From Limonium bicolor (Eukaryota > Streptophyta > Magnoliopsida > Caryophyllales > Plumbaginaceae), in NCBI GenBank assembly GCA_023374045.1, contig CM041779.1, forward strand, positions 149,359,485 to 149,423,484: DNA of 64,000 nt, given 5' to 3'. The position numbers and the translations under genes were made by a program. Every line of letters begins with the position of its first letter. Within the stretch, counting starts at the first letter, position 1. Below, in pieces: positions 24,030 through 35,139 of the stretch. Under the pieces are notes generated by a model. It made no database searches and was not told the DNA's origin. It saw only the letters and a list, made by a program, of their open reading frames with translations.

Positions 24030-24654
24030 TGTTGTCAACAGAAGGCAAGTGTTGGTGTTTTTATTTAGGAATTCTGTGTTACATATTGTGGCTAAGTTCC
24101 AGACACACAAATCTGAAGACTAAGAGATACGAAGGATGAAGACTGCAGTAAACAGATCTCGCTATTGTTGAGATAATTAAGGAGAATTTTATCTTTAATA
24201 ATAACTAGTATAAAATCTAAACAGATTTTATATTGTTATTCTTTAAACGCGTCGATAATCTTTGTATTTTGTAAAGAATATCTTAGATAGATTTTAGGCA
24301 AAACTGCCTATATAGATGACGCTAGAGATAGAAGCAATTTATGTTTTTAAGAGAGAGAAAATTGAGAAACAGTAAGAGAGAGCAAGAGTGTTTTATGTAA
24401 AATCACTAGATAGTAGAAAGATCTAGGTTTTACGTGTTGAAACTTGGAGAGTGTTCTCCTCGTTTGTGTTAGAGTATTAAGTTTAATACGTGCTAATAAA
24501 GTGAATGTTCACGTGAATCTACTATTCTCTCTTAGTTTATAGCTTTCATAATTCACGTGTTAATTGTCAGTCTGTTACTCACAATCAAACTCATCGTGAG
24601 TAACAATCTCACGAAGAACTGTCATTGTAAGATCTTACAGCAAGACTAACAACA
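24030..24654 (+). mobile_element. Probable solo LTR
   Basis: Begins TGTTGTCAACAG and ends GACTAACAACA, giving short inverted ends TGTTGT/ACAACA as in Copia LTRs. An inner TATA-like CTATATAGATG near 24310 is followed by an A/G-rich leader. The sequence after 24654 has no primer-binding site, so no internal region follows. The flanks (AAGAG / AAGGC) do not make a clear 5-bp duplication, which lowers confidence. Confidence 0.5.
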
Positions 24655-27600
24655 AAGGCCGGATAAAACCAAACAACCAACAACCTTAGAAAGTAGACAA
24701 CCAAATATCAAAAGCCACATGCAACATAAAGGCTAAAATGTGTGACAAACAACAACATTCTTTGGATGACTTTTGCTGCTCATACCATCTCTATCCTGAT
24801 TGCCGTAAATCACAACAAGAAGTATTGATATCGTCCTCTGCTCATCCTCTTCGTGAGCAGCAAACAATCCCGGTGACAACATCAAACGTTCTCGGTGACA
24901 CCAACAATCGATCTCACTTTCAGCTCCAGCAGCTTCGAAACCTATTAACCGTGCATGCACCGATTGTCCACAACTCACAGCCGTTGCACCAACTTGGAGA
25001 CCAAAAGCCCACGGCAAAGAGGGAAAATTACACTGTTATACCCAAAATTTTGACCCTCGGAAAGGGTCTCATAAGTCACGAATGCCACAAGAGGTAGAAT
25101 GGTCAAAAGACACGGGATCCCGAGTTGATTAGAATGTTTTCGGAACTTTCTATCCTTACATGGTTAAATCACACATCTAAAGCTAATACTATATAGTCAC
25201 AATGGAGAAGTACTAGTGTGCCCATGCACTAATAGAGAAAGGGGCATTTTCGGTAGTTTTAAATGATTTTGCCGAAAATGTGGTAACCGGAGTACATAGC
25301 AGGAGAATTTTGGTGGTTGCTAAGACAGACTGCCACAAATGAGTTTTTTGAAGGGAATTTTTAACGGTTCAAGGAAGGAACTACCGAAAATTGCTAGTAA
25401 AAACTCGATTTCAGCGGTTCCGTCACCTCCCCATCCCCGCCATTGCCTCGTCATCACCCCCCATTGTCGCCATCGCCTCCCAGCCCTCGGAAAGCCTTCA
25501 CGAGCAACAGTCGACAAAAATCAAAAGAGGTGTGTCCCCTTTTTTATTTCTTTCAATGTTCTGTCAAATTTGGTGTTAAATTGTTGTTAATGTCTGTATC
25601 TTGAGTGATTTATGTGTGGCTAGTAATTGACAATAGAAGTTTTGATTTCTGTCGCACCTTGTGAAGCAAAATCAGGTTACTTTTGCAACCCTAACTGGTG
25701 AATTAATGTACACCCGCCCCTCTCTTCATATTATTCTTGTGTTTGTGCCTTTTGCTGAGATTTATCACTTGAACTGGTAATACTCGAACTTATGTACTTT
25801 AATCTGGCTATTAAGTGGCAATAGAAGTTTGTGATTACTGTCGCACCTTGTGAAGAAAACTCACAATAATTTAGCAACCGTCACTGGAAAATTAAGGAAC
25901 GTACATGCTTTACCCCTCACTTCATATTCTTCTTGTGTTTACGTTTCTGCAGAGACTAGGTCACCGAATGTTGATGAAATACCCCAAACATTAATCACCT
26001 TAATTAATGAGGGATTAAGTAAATTAAAGGGTTTGAACCAATGGTTAATCATTAAAGGAAAGGCTAATTTGAAATACTCCTAAGGTTAATGGAACTAATT
26101 AAGGGATGAAACATAACCTTTAAACATATTTATATAACTAAAAATATATAACTTGTTGATTGCAAATGTGTGTCATGGTGTGTACTAAGTGTTATAACCA
26201 CCAAATCTATGAGAAAATTGCTGAAATGAAGGGTCGCAGCCTCCAGAATGGGTATATATTACCCCCAGGCAGTCAGTTCCGGACATTCGGAACCACAAGT
26301 CGGACGTCAGGTACAGGCATGCCATTTTGGACAATTCTGTTTGGCCCCCGGAACGGACCTTTCCGAACTCTGGAACCACCCCCGGAACTGCGCGAACAAC
26401 TTGTATCAAAATATTGTTTTTGCTCTAAAATCTTCGTTATAACTCCGTTTTCACTTCCGTTTGTTCCTTCGCACTCCTCTTTTAATCATATATCATATGA
26501 AGGGGAAACTATAGGAATGTGAATGTTTTGAATTAGACTAAAGTGGGAACAATTATAAGGAGAAACCATTACATGAATTAAGTGCACAAATGTCATGCGT
26601 GAATTAAATAACATACTTTATCTAATCACAATGATTAGTAAAGTATGCTAATCACTCAAAATACAAGGAATACACCTTAACACAAGAGAATATACCTTAG
26701 AACAAGGTAACTACACAAGTTACAACCTAACATATGAAATAAGTTCAAATGCACAACATTTAATACCTTAATATTATAAGTTACGAAAAATTACAAAACT
26801 ACCCCATAAATATCCTATTGCCAGCTTGCCACTTTGGAGGGAAAACAAGACAAAAACAACTTTACTTTTAAGGAAGAAGCTTCCTAAATAAAGAAATTCG
26901 TCTCTCCTTGAGAACCTCAACTCACACCTTACTTTACTCTCTTACACTCTCCACCAACTCTCACTTCCCCCCATACTCCCCTATACGTAGACATACTCCC
27001 TCTTGGCCGAGACTTCACCATATCTTTCCTTTTGAGACTCTCTTCAAGCTCCATGAGAAGCCAACAATGGTGAAAGTAAGTTTCTTGCTCATTTTTCTCT
27101 TAAATCTTCTCCTTTCTTCAACAAAGAACACCACCACTCATTCCTACCATTTTATGATCAAACTCTGTAGCATTTGAAGTCAAAAATCTGAAGAAAAACC
27201 GTGGTTAAAGACTAGCCCAAGTCCAAGCAAGTAAAGGAAAATATGTGTTGTAAAACCTTAAGTCTTTTCTCTTGTGTTTGAGATCAGGGAAATGAGACTC
27301 TTTTGAATCAATTTCTTCATCCTTTTTGACTCAAAAATCTGGTGCCTTCAACCCCTCACCTTGGGCAAAATTACAAGAGGAAACCAACTCAAGAACAAGG
27401 TGAACTTCAACTAAGAAGATGAGCTCTAAAACTAAGGTTTTCATGACAAAACTACCTTCCACTCTTAGATCTATCAATGATCTAACTTCTATCTAATCTT
27501 CCTAGCCTTGGTCGAGATTTTGGAGAGAAAAGTCTCACTTGGAGACTACAAGTAAAATCTCATTCCTAGCTTGTGCTTTAAACCCTTGATTAATTCCTTT

Positions 27601-28192
27601 GGTTACATTAGGAGTCTAATGACCCTAACTCTACTCTTTTCCATCTTCTTTAAATGGTTGAAAGTGAAGAGCCAAGTGAGGCTGTTGGTGGCCGAAAACC
27701 AAGGAAAGAGAAGAGAGAAAAATCAAGGAAAATCTACCTTCACAAGAGTAAGTTAGACCTTAAGCCTTAAGAGCTTAATCTACTCTTTAGTGTTCTGTTG
27801 GTACAAACAATCTAACTCGCCCCCTTTTATATAAAAGGGCCAAAAATCTAGAGGAGGAAGCTAGCCTTGGAGTTCAAAAATCTAGCTTGGAGCACAAGGG
27901 TAAAGTTCTAACCTTAAGGCTTATTTTTGTGTTTTAAGTTGTTTAAGTGGCGTAAAGGGATATGGAAGAATTGGAGGACTTAAAATGAGTTAAAATGGCC
28001 TAAGAATGAACCTAAACTTTTACTAACTTTCATAGAATTGTGTATAGATGGTTTATGGGCTTAAAGTGCCTTTTACTAAGTTTTAAGTGGCTTTATGTAA
28101 AGAACTAGCTATGGACAGACTGAAAGCTATTATGTCCGAAAATGGGATTGTTATTATGGATTTTTTGAAGTATTATAAGTGTATGCTAAAAC
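24655..28192. other. Non-coding, mixed repeat-derived sequence
   Basis: No gene is supported; all ORFs are short and unrelated to known families. It holds the 25.6-26.0 kb direct duplication, a block near 26230-26480 (CCGGAACGGACC and CTTCGTTATAACTCCGTTTTC) similar in style to LTR or fold-back sequence at 40 kb, and 26880-27800, which resembles an LTR-retrotransposon leader with C/T-rich stretches. Boundaries could not be set. Confidence 0.45.
25622..25975 (+). repeat. Direct duplication, period about 185 bp
   Basis: Two diverged copies start with GACAATAGAAGTTTTGATT (25628) and GGCAATAGAAGTTTGTGATT (25816), share TGTCGCACCTTGTGAAG, and end with CTTCATATT and TTCTTGTGTTT. Both copies end just before TGCTGAGA / TGCAGAGA. 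Confidence 0.75.
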
Positions 28193-29425
28193 ATGTGTGA
28201 TGGTCAACTCTTCCAACTTGACATCAAAAGTGTCTTCCTAAATGGGTACGTCAAAGAGGAAGTGTATGTTAAGCAACCTCCAGGTTTTGAGACACAAGAA
28301 GGGAACGACATGGTACTTAAACTTGACAAGGCTCTTTACGGGCTCAAACAAGCACCAAGATCATGGTATGGTCGTCTGTCCTCCTATCTTTTGGAAAACC
28401 ACTTTAAAAGAAGTAAAGTAGACAAAACTCTACTGGTTTACAACAACAAAAGAGATTTTCTAATTGTGCAAGTATATGTTGATGATATAATTTTCGGAGC
28501 CTTTGATGAGAAATATTGCAAAAAGTTTGAAGCATTGATGAAAAAGGAATTTGAGATGAGTGATCTAGGAGAATTGAAGTTCTTCCTAGGACTTAAAGTC
28601 AAGCAAAATGATGAAGGGACCATCATATCCCAAGAAAAGTATGTAAAAGATTTGCTGAAGAGATTTGGAATGGAGGAATGTAAGACGTTTGACACACCAA
28701 TGGTAGTTGGCACTAAGATGGGCATCATGACTGGTGACGAACCGGTCGACCAGCGATCTTACAGAGAGATGATTGGTTCTCTACTATATTTAACTACTAG
28801 TAGACCTGACATCATGTATAGCGTTTGCTTATGTGCCAGGTTTCAAGCAGATCCAAGAGAAAGTCACCTCACAACTGTAAAAAGAATCCTACGTTACTTA
28901 AAAGGAACCATGAATCTTGGTCTCTTTTATCCTAAGTTCAATAACTGTAACATTGTAGGATTTTTAGATGCAGACTATGGAGGATCTATCACCGATAGAA
29001 AAAGTACTTCAGGGACAGCATTCTTTGTTGGGTCATGTCTGATTGCATGGGGATCAAAGAAATAACAAAGTGTTGCAATCTCAACAGCTGAATCTGAATA
29101 CATTGCTACGGCAAGTTGCTGTGCTCAACTCCTATGGCTTAAACAACAAATTGGTGATTATGGCGTCAAAACAGGTACTTTACCAATTATGTGTGATAAT
29201 ACAAGTGCCATCTCTCTTTCCAAAAATCCTGTGCATCATTCTCGTACCTAACATATTGACATTAGACATCACTTTCTTAGAGATTGTTGTGAAAAGGAAT
29301 TAGTTGGTTTAAAGTATATTTCTACTGAGGACCAACTAGCTGACATCTTTACTAAGCCATTAAGTAGAGAAAGGTTTACTAAGATTGTTCATGATCTTGG
29401 AATGATATTCATTAATCACAGTTAA
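28193..29425 (+). pseudogene. Copia retrotransposon pol fragment (reverse transcriptase and RNase H)
   Basis: 5'-truncated Ty1/copia polymerase. Visible blocks: [24 protein letters not shown], the RT active site YVDDIIFG, LGELKFFLGL, SLLYLTTSRPD, then the RNase H blocks DADYGGS, RKSTSG and TAESEYIA, and the C-terminal TEDQLADIFTKPL. The frame is continuous but cut by TAA at 29063-29065 and TAA near 29250. Gag, protease and integrase are absent upstream, so only the last third of pol remains. It is followed at 29719 by a TATA box and at 29918 by a short ORF, the same order as in the other Copia element at 52-59 kb. Confidence 0.92.
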
Positions 29426-29718
29426 ACTGCTTTTTATTTCCCACAATCGGTCAACGACATGTGAGCAACACCTGTTATATTGTCGTTCAGTAGTCAACGA
29501 TCAGTTTAATGCATAGAAATCATGTCAACCGACTACTTGAGGCAGATATGTCATTTTCCACAAAGTGAGATTAGATTAGAGATAGTCCAACGGATAGAAA
29601 CGGGAAAACTTCTCAACAGATCACTGACAACCATCACGACTGCTGCCCGTTATGAATAGTACCATTAGGACATGTCAGTGAGCGGACGAGGAGCGGTCGC
29701 TGACCGTTACTCGATATC

Positions 29719-29725
29719 TATAAAA
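29719..29725 (+). promoter_or_regulatory. TATA box after Copia pol
   Basis: TATAAAAGGG lies about 200 bp before the ATG at 29918, followed by a long C/T-rich leader typical of a plant 5' UTR. It could be an internal promoter for the 3' accessory ORF of this Copia element, or part of an LTR whose limits I cannot define. Confidence 0.45.
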
Positions 29726-29917
29726 GGGCGATGAAAGTTTTACTCTTGTCACACCATTGTTCTCACTCTCTCTAATCTCTCTAAGCACTCAGACCATCTT
29801 CTCTTCTCTCTCTCAAAACTTCCTGCAAGATTTAGAGCAAAAGAACCTCGCCTCACAACATCTCTAAAGATTTCTCTAGCAAAAGGTCATAAACTCCAGA
29901 AATCTCTTCGAACAATC

Positions 29918-29992
29918 ATGGCACCAAAATCTGCTCTCCGCTCCAAGAAGAAAGTTGTCCCCAATGAAGCTTCCTCGGTCAGCTGGCCGTGA
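29918..29992 (+). pseudogene. Start of a Copia 3' accessory ORF, truncated
   Basis: ATG after a C/T-rich leader, then 24 codons beginning MAPKSALRSKKKVV, rich in Lys and Ser. The frame ends at a TGA where homology passes into the Gypsy fragment (junction 29986-30003). Its position, about 490 bp after the pol stop, matches the accessory ORF at 58888 in the second Copia element. Too short to assign a domain. Confidence 0.45.
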
Positions 29993-30002
29993 AATATTGT
30001 TA

Positions 30003-30619
30003 GAATTCCTCGGTCAGCTGTTTGAAACTGGAGATGGACTGAGGCGACCTAGACGAGATCCAGCTCAGTGCCCTTTTGGAGAGTGTCCCCGGGAACAGGT
30101 TGCACAGGGCGAGGGAACTGATTCCCTGGGTGTTCATGGTGAACATGAATTTCATAATGTGCTGAGCGGGGTCTCCAGTACCATCATATTTTTCCACCGC
30201 CGGGGCGACAAAGTGGGGGGGGGGGGGCGAGGGAGTTTAGCTCTCTGGATCTTCTCGGAGAACGGATATAGGCTCATGTCGATGGAGTCATCCTCCTCTT
30301 CCTCCTCAATGGTAATCAGGGCTTCTCCCCGGCTTCCCCTTTTTCCCTGGTTGCTCCCTTCCGCATCTCGATTTTTCAGGAGGTCAATTGCCTCTAACAT
30401 TTCTTCCCATTTTCGCTGGAAATCCTCGTCTCTCTGCATCAGTTCCTGCTGCGGGATTTCATTTCCCTCCACGATCCTCTCATTGATGGTCCTGGTAAGG
30501 TTCGCCAGCATGACTTCCAGGTCTTTCTTGGAAGCGGAGTCGTGGGTTGTCGTTTCGGGGGTGATCGGATCGGTGTCTCCATCGTTGGCTTGCAAATTCT
30601 TCCTGGTTATGGGCGCCAT
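30003..30619 (-). pseudogene. Gypsy retrotransposon gag, 3'-truncated
   Basis: Starts MAPITRKNLQAN at 30619. A charged helical region follows (ERIVEGNEIPQQELMQRDED), an acidic run ITIEEEEEDDS, then the retrotransposon gag core beginning MEKYDGTGDPAQHIMKF and ending SISSFKQLTEEF. The frame changes at a run of 13 G (30215-30227). The gene is lost after LTEEF, where it is joined to the Copia accessory ORF. Gag forms the virus-like particle shell; this copy cannot. Confidence 0.88.
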
Positions 30620-30740
30620 TTTTGTACCTAACCTGCAAAAGTACAATTCCCGATCTTAGATTGGTTGATTTCGAATGTTTATCCTGGATTACTATTCTCA
30701 AAGGTGGATTCGTGGTTGCTGGATCTGAGCTGTTCGCTTT

Positions 30741-30756
30741 CCACAGACGGCGCCAA
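30741..30756 (-). other. Gypsy primer-binding site
   Basis: TTGGCGCCGTCTGTGG on the minus strand lies directly after the LTR end and before gag. TGGCGCC starts are common in plant Gypsy elements and pair with the 3' end of a host tRNA that primes reverse transcription. Confidence 0.8.
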
Positions 30757-30983
30757 TATGAAATGGTATTCTCCTAGATCCAGGTGGTTCTCTCTCTAAT
30801 CCCTAATCGAATCTCTAATTGAGCCCCTAATCAGCCAACGTTCAATCCTTTGGGCTTTATCGAATTACCTTGTAACTTAAAGGACCGGATGCGAAAGAAA
30901 GGAGAAGCACACAATGGCAATAAAACAGGGGAATTCCATAAGTTCTGATTGCGTATCTTTTCATTGGGGGGGGGGGGTGAACC

Positions 30984-30991
30984 CCTATTTA
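30984..30991 (-). promoter_or_regulatory. TATA box of the Gypsy LTR
   Basis: TATAAATAGGGG on the minus strand, in the same direction as gag and inside the LTR. It places the start of transcription about 30 bp downstream, near 30955. Confidence 0.65.
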
Positions 30992-31129
30992 TAGTGTTTC
31001 TTATGGGCTGTCTAGCCTATCATGTTTTGCCAGCCTGGCACATAAGTATCTTGATAGGCCTACTAAATATCTCGTAAATATCTTATTCTAACTTCCCTAC
31101 TTTTGATCACTACCTGTGTCCACATTGTA

Positions 31130-31375
31130 CCTCTAGCGACCGGTCACAGGCGACCGGTCGTTACTTACTATGTTTGGCATTTCTAGTGACCGGTCACAGG
31201 CGATCGGCCGTTACTTACATTGTATTTGGTACTTCTAGTGAGCGGTCACAGGCGACCGGTCATGGCGACGCTTTTAGTGACCAGTCATAGACGACCGGTC
31301 ACCGTCTATGTTTCGCTCTGGTATCTCTGGCGACCGGTTACGAGTGACCGGTCGTTGCTTACACTTTGTTTGGAG
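31130..31375 (-). repeat. GACCGGTC tandem repeats in the Gypsy LTR promoter
   Basis: Five imperfect units of 41-52 bp share a pair of sites like GACCGGTCACAGGCGACCGGTC, followed in most by GTTACTTAC or GCTTAC and T/G-rich sequence. The pairs are near-palindromic. Weaker copies (GGCCAGTCGGG, GACCAGTC) continue to about 31500. Repeated upstream elements in U3 are often enhancers. Confidence 0.8.
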
Positions 31376-31579
31376 TCTTTCGCGGCCAGTCGGGAATGCT
31401 CGGTTGTGGCTGGTATTTTGCCCCAGGCACCCAGTCGGGGCGACCGGTCGCTCCTTTGTGCTTGCTCTCTGCTTTCCCGACCAGTCAAGCTGGCCCGGTC
31501 GCTGCAAGCTCTTCTTTCCTTCTTCGTTCTGCTGGTTCCTGCTTCTTTTGGGGCTTCTGGGCATATATTTCCCTCTTCA

Positions 31580-32113
31580 GACAATGACACCAACAAAACT
31601 AAAAAACACCCAAGTAGTACCCTTTTTTACTATTTTTACTACAATAATTAGAATATCTTTATATTTCATTCATATATCCTACGTTTACTTGTTTTCTACT
31701 GTAGTAGAGTACAACACCGGTTGGTCAATAGTCCGATATGGTTTGAGTACATGAATATTCATGTGAAAAAAGACTACTTTAATTACACATTAAAAGCAGC
31801 GTGCAAAAGCATCAGTTTTTTTTTTAACCGAAAACCATCACATTTAAAACTGGTGGATTTCAGTTACAAAAAAAAAACTGATGCTTTTGCACGTTGCTTT
31901 TAATGAATAATTAGAGTAGTCTTTTTCACATGAATATTCATGTACTCAAACCATATCGGACTATTGACCAACCAATGTTGTACTCTACTACAGTAGAAAA
32001 CAAATAAACGTAGGATATATGAATGAAATATACATATATTCTAATTATTGTAGTAAAAGATAGTAAAAAACGGTACTACTTGGGTGTTTTTTAGTTTTGT
32101 TGGTGTCATTGTC
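31580..32113. mobile_element. 534-bp near-perfect hairpin (fold-back MITE)
   Basis: The left arm starts GACAATGACACCAACAAAAC and the right arm ends GTTTTGTTGGTGTCATTGTC. The arms match over about 235 bp with few differences; the loop lies near 31830-31870. AAGACTACTTTAATTACACATT and its complement show the inner match. The left arm begins exactly where the Gypsy LTR ends. No coding capacity. A transcript would fold into a long double-stranded RNA. Confidence 0.9.
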
Positions 32114-32322
32114 GTTGTGTCTTTGGATCTTTTTGGGCTTCTTTTCGATTGTTGCTCACTATGTAGTGTTTCACCAGTTTAAGTGGAAAATTACTACTTT
32201 GTATAAGTATTTTTTTAGATTTTTCTTTTGGATCTGACTCCCAGACCTCTGTTATCTTTTCTTTTTTTTTGTCTCTATATCCCCGTCTATCCTAATATAT
32301 TATTGGCTTAATTTCGGAAAAA

Positions 32323-33521
<1,199 letters not shown>

Positions 33522-33940
33522 CTGAAACAAAAAGTTAAAAAGAAAAATTGGAGTCGAGGTGCACAATTCATGGCAGCAATTGCCTATATCCGGCACGATG
33601 TCTCACATAAGTATTTGTGGCACGTTGACGCATATGATATTAGTTTCTGATATAATGTCTCATGTGAAATTAATTAATGTCTCATGTGAAATGTAATATC
33701 TGACGCATTGACTCACTTAATAATTATATATTGAATAAATAAACAAACAAACAAACAAATAAATAAATACAAACCAATAGGATTCTCAATAATAGTATAC
33801 AATAAATTGAAAACGTAAAATAAAAAAATCAATTCACCCTGCCACTCCTTTCACGCGTGATTAATCAATTTACATTGGATTCTTTGATTTGGTTTGGCTG
33901 CCTCTAAACTCCACCGAACAGAGCCAAATCGGTATGAAAG
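33522..33940. other. Non-coding, upstream of the malic-enzyme fragment
   Basis: I looked for the preceding malic-enzyme exon and did not find it. CAAACAAACAAACAAATAAATAAATA at 33740-33765 is a microsatellite. TCTCATGTGAAATTAATTAATG / TCTCATGTGAAATGTAATA near 33660 is a small duplication. Confidence 0.5.
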
Positions 33941-34745
33941 TCGGGGAGCATTTAGATCGGATAATTTGGATTTTTCCAAAAAACCGATTTTTTTTAAAAA
34001 TTTTAACCGAATTTTAAAACCGAATTTAAAATTCCGGTTATTCGAATATCCAAATTATAATTCGGTTTGGATTTCGGTTTTAACCCTGTAAAATTCGGTT
34101 AACCGAATTATCCAAACTTTTTTTTAAAGAAAATCCTTAAATCTTTCCTAATAGTTAATACTCTTTAAACATGACAAAGTGAATGTCAAAATTTATAACC
34201 CTATCTCGCATTGCTCCAATGCTTCAATTATATAATGTCATATTATTCTTTTTTCGTCAAATTAATTATATATAACTGGTTTTTTTGGAACATCGTTCAT
34301 CGCTGCTCACCCCTAGTTTGATGTAACTAGTCTAATGTTTGAGTGAGTTCTTTCTGTTTCTGTTGTGATGAATTGACAACTAAGGAATTCACAATTTTCT
34401 AGCAGCTTATGGTTATTAATGCTGCTGATGATGAACATGAAACAAAAATATGTGTTTGATTTAAAAAAAAAATCGGTTAACTATAATCCGATTTTAAAAA
34501 TCGGTTTTCGGTTTTTTTTTTTAATTTCGGTTAATTGAAATCCGAACTAAAGCAAATTTTGGATTTCGGTTCGGTTTTCGGTTTTCAACTTAAAAAAATT
34601 CGGATTTTGGATAATTTGAATTTCGGTTAATTCGGTTTTGATCAAAATTTGGATAATTCAGTTAAAAACCGAATTAACCGAAATCCAATTTTTTTTTTAC
34701 AATTTGGATTTCGGTTAATCGAATTATCCAAATGCTCACCCCTAG
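33941..34745. mobile_element. Non-autonomous element with hAT-like ends and TTCGGTT motifs
   Basis: The right end read outward-in is CTAGGGGTGAGCATTTGGAT, resembling hAT-type TAGGGGTG termini. The left end has CGGGGAGCATTTAGATCGG. Both subterminal regions are filled with inverted TTCGGTTAACCGAA-like motifs (33960-34120 and 34480-34730). A second copy of GCTCACCCCTAG at 34304-34315 suggests either an internal boundary or two overlapping elements. No coding capacity. Confidence 0.6.
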
Positions 34746-35139
34746 TGAAGCTAGTATAAGAAACGAGGAATCGGAGGCTAATTAAAAGGGAAATCGGTAC
34801 TAAAAAAAGGGTTTATTTTCAGTTTTGTTTGAAAGCAATACAGAAGTGACCGATTACCCATGAAGAAGAGAGATTAAGTTTTGAGAAGGATATGTTCACA
34901 ATTTAGGAAGTTTTTTAGAGAGAAGAAAGTAATGAGTAGATATGAGGTAGATTTATCTATGGAGTTGGATTAGTTTAGAAATTTAGAGTGTGCTGATAAC
35001 GTGTTGTAAATGAGAGAATAGAAAAAAAGAGTAGAATGCGGCAGGGTTTTTCAATGTGTAATAACGGGGTACATTAGTCTCTATTTATAAAGAAATTAGG
35101 GAATAACCTGATAAGGGTAATATAGACATTCAATATATA
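34746..35139. other. Non-coding
   Basis: No gene and no clear repeat. A/G-rich, with the style of a 5' leader on the reverse strand (AGAGAGAAGAAAG), but no ORF follows. Confidence 0.4.

Larger units (their letters stand above)
30759..31579 (-). mobile_element. Gypsy 5' LTR
   Basis: In element orientation it begins TGAAGAGGGAAATATATGCC at 31579 and ends ACCATTTCA at 30759, so it has TGAA/TTCA inverted ends. A TATA box lies at 30984-30991, and the primer site follows 2 bp after the end. Length 821 bp. The promoter-side part (31130-31500) carries tandem GACCGGTC-rich repeats. A run of 12 G at 30966-30977 lies just downstream of the TATA box. The matching 3' LTR is absent, so the element is truncated. 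Confidence 0.8.

Noticed and set aside
30003..30659. 234-residue ORF on the plus strand opposite Gypsy gag
   Set aside because: A shadow of the gag coding region. The minus strand has the family motifs and the primer site and LTR fit that direction.
31220..31754. Overlapping ORFs of 73-148 residues in the Gypsy LTR
   Set aside because: They lie in the U3 repeats, on both strands, with no family match.
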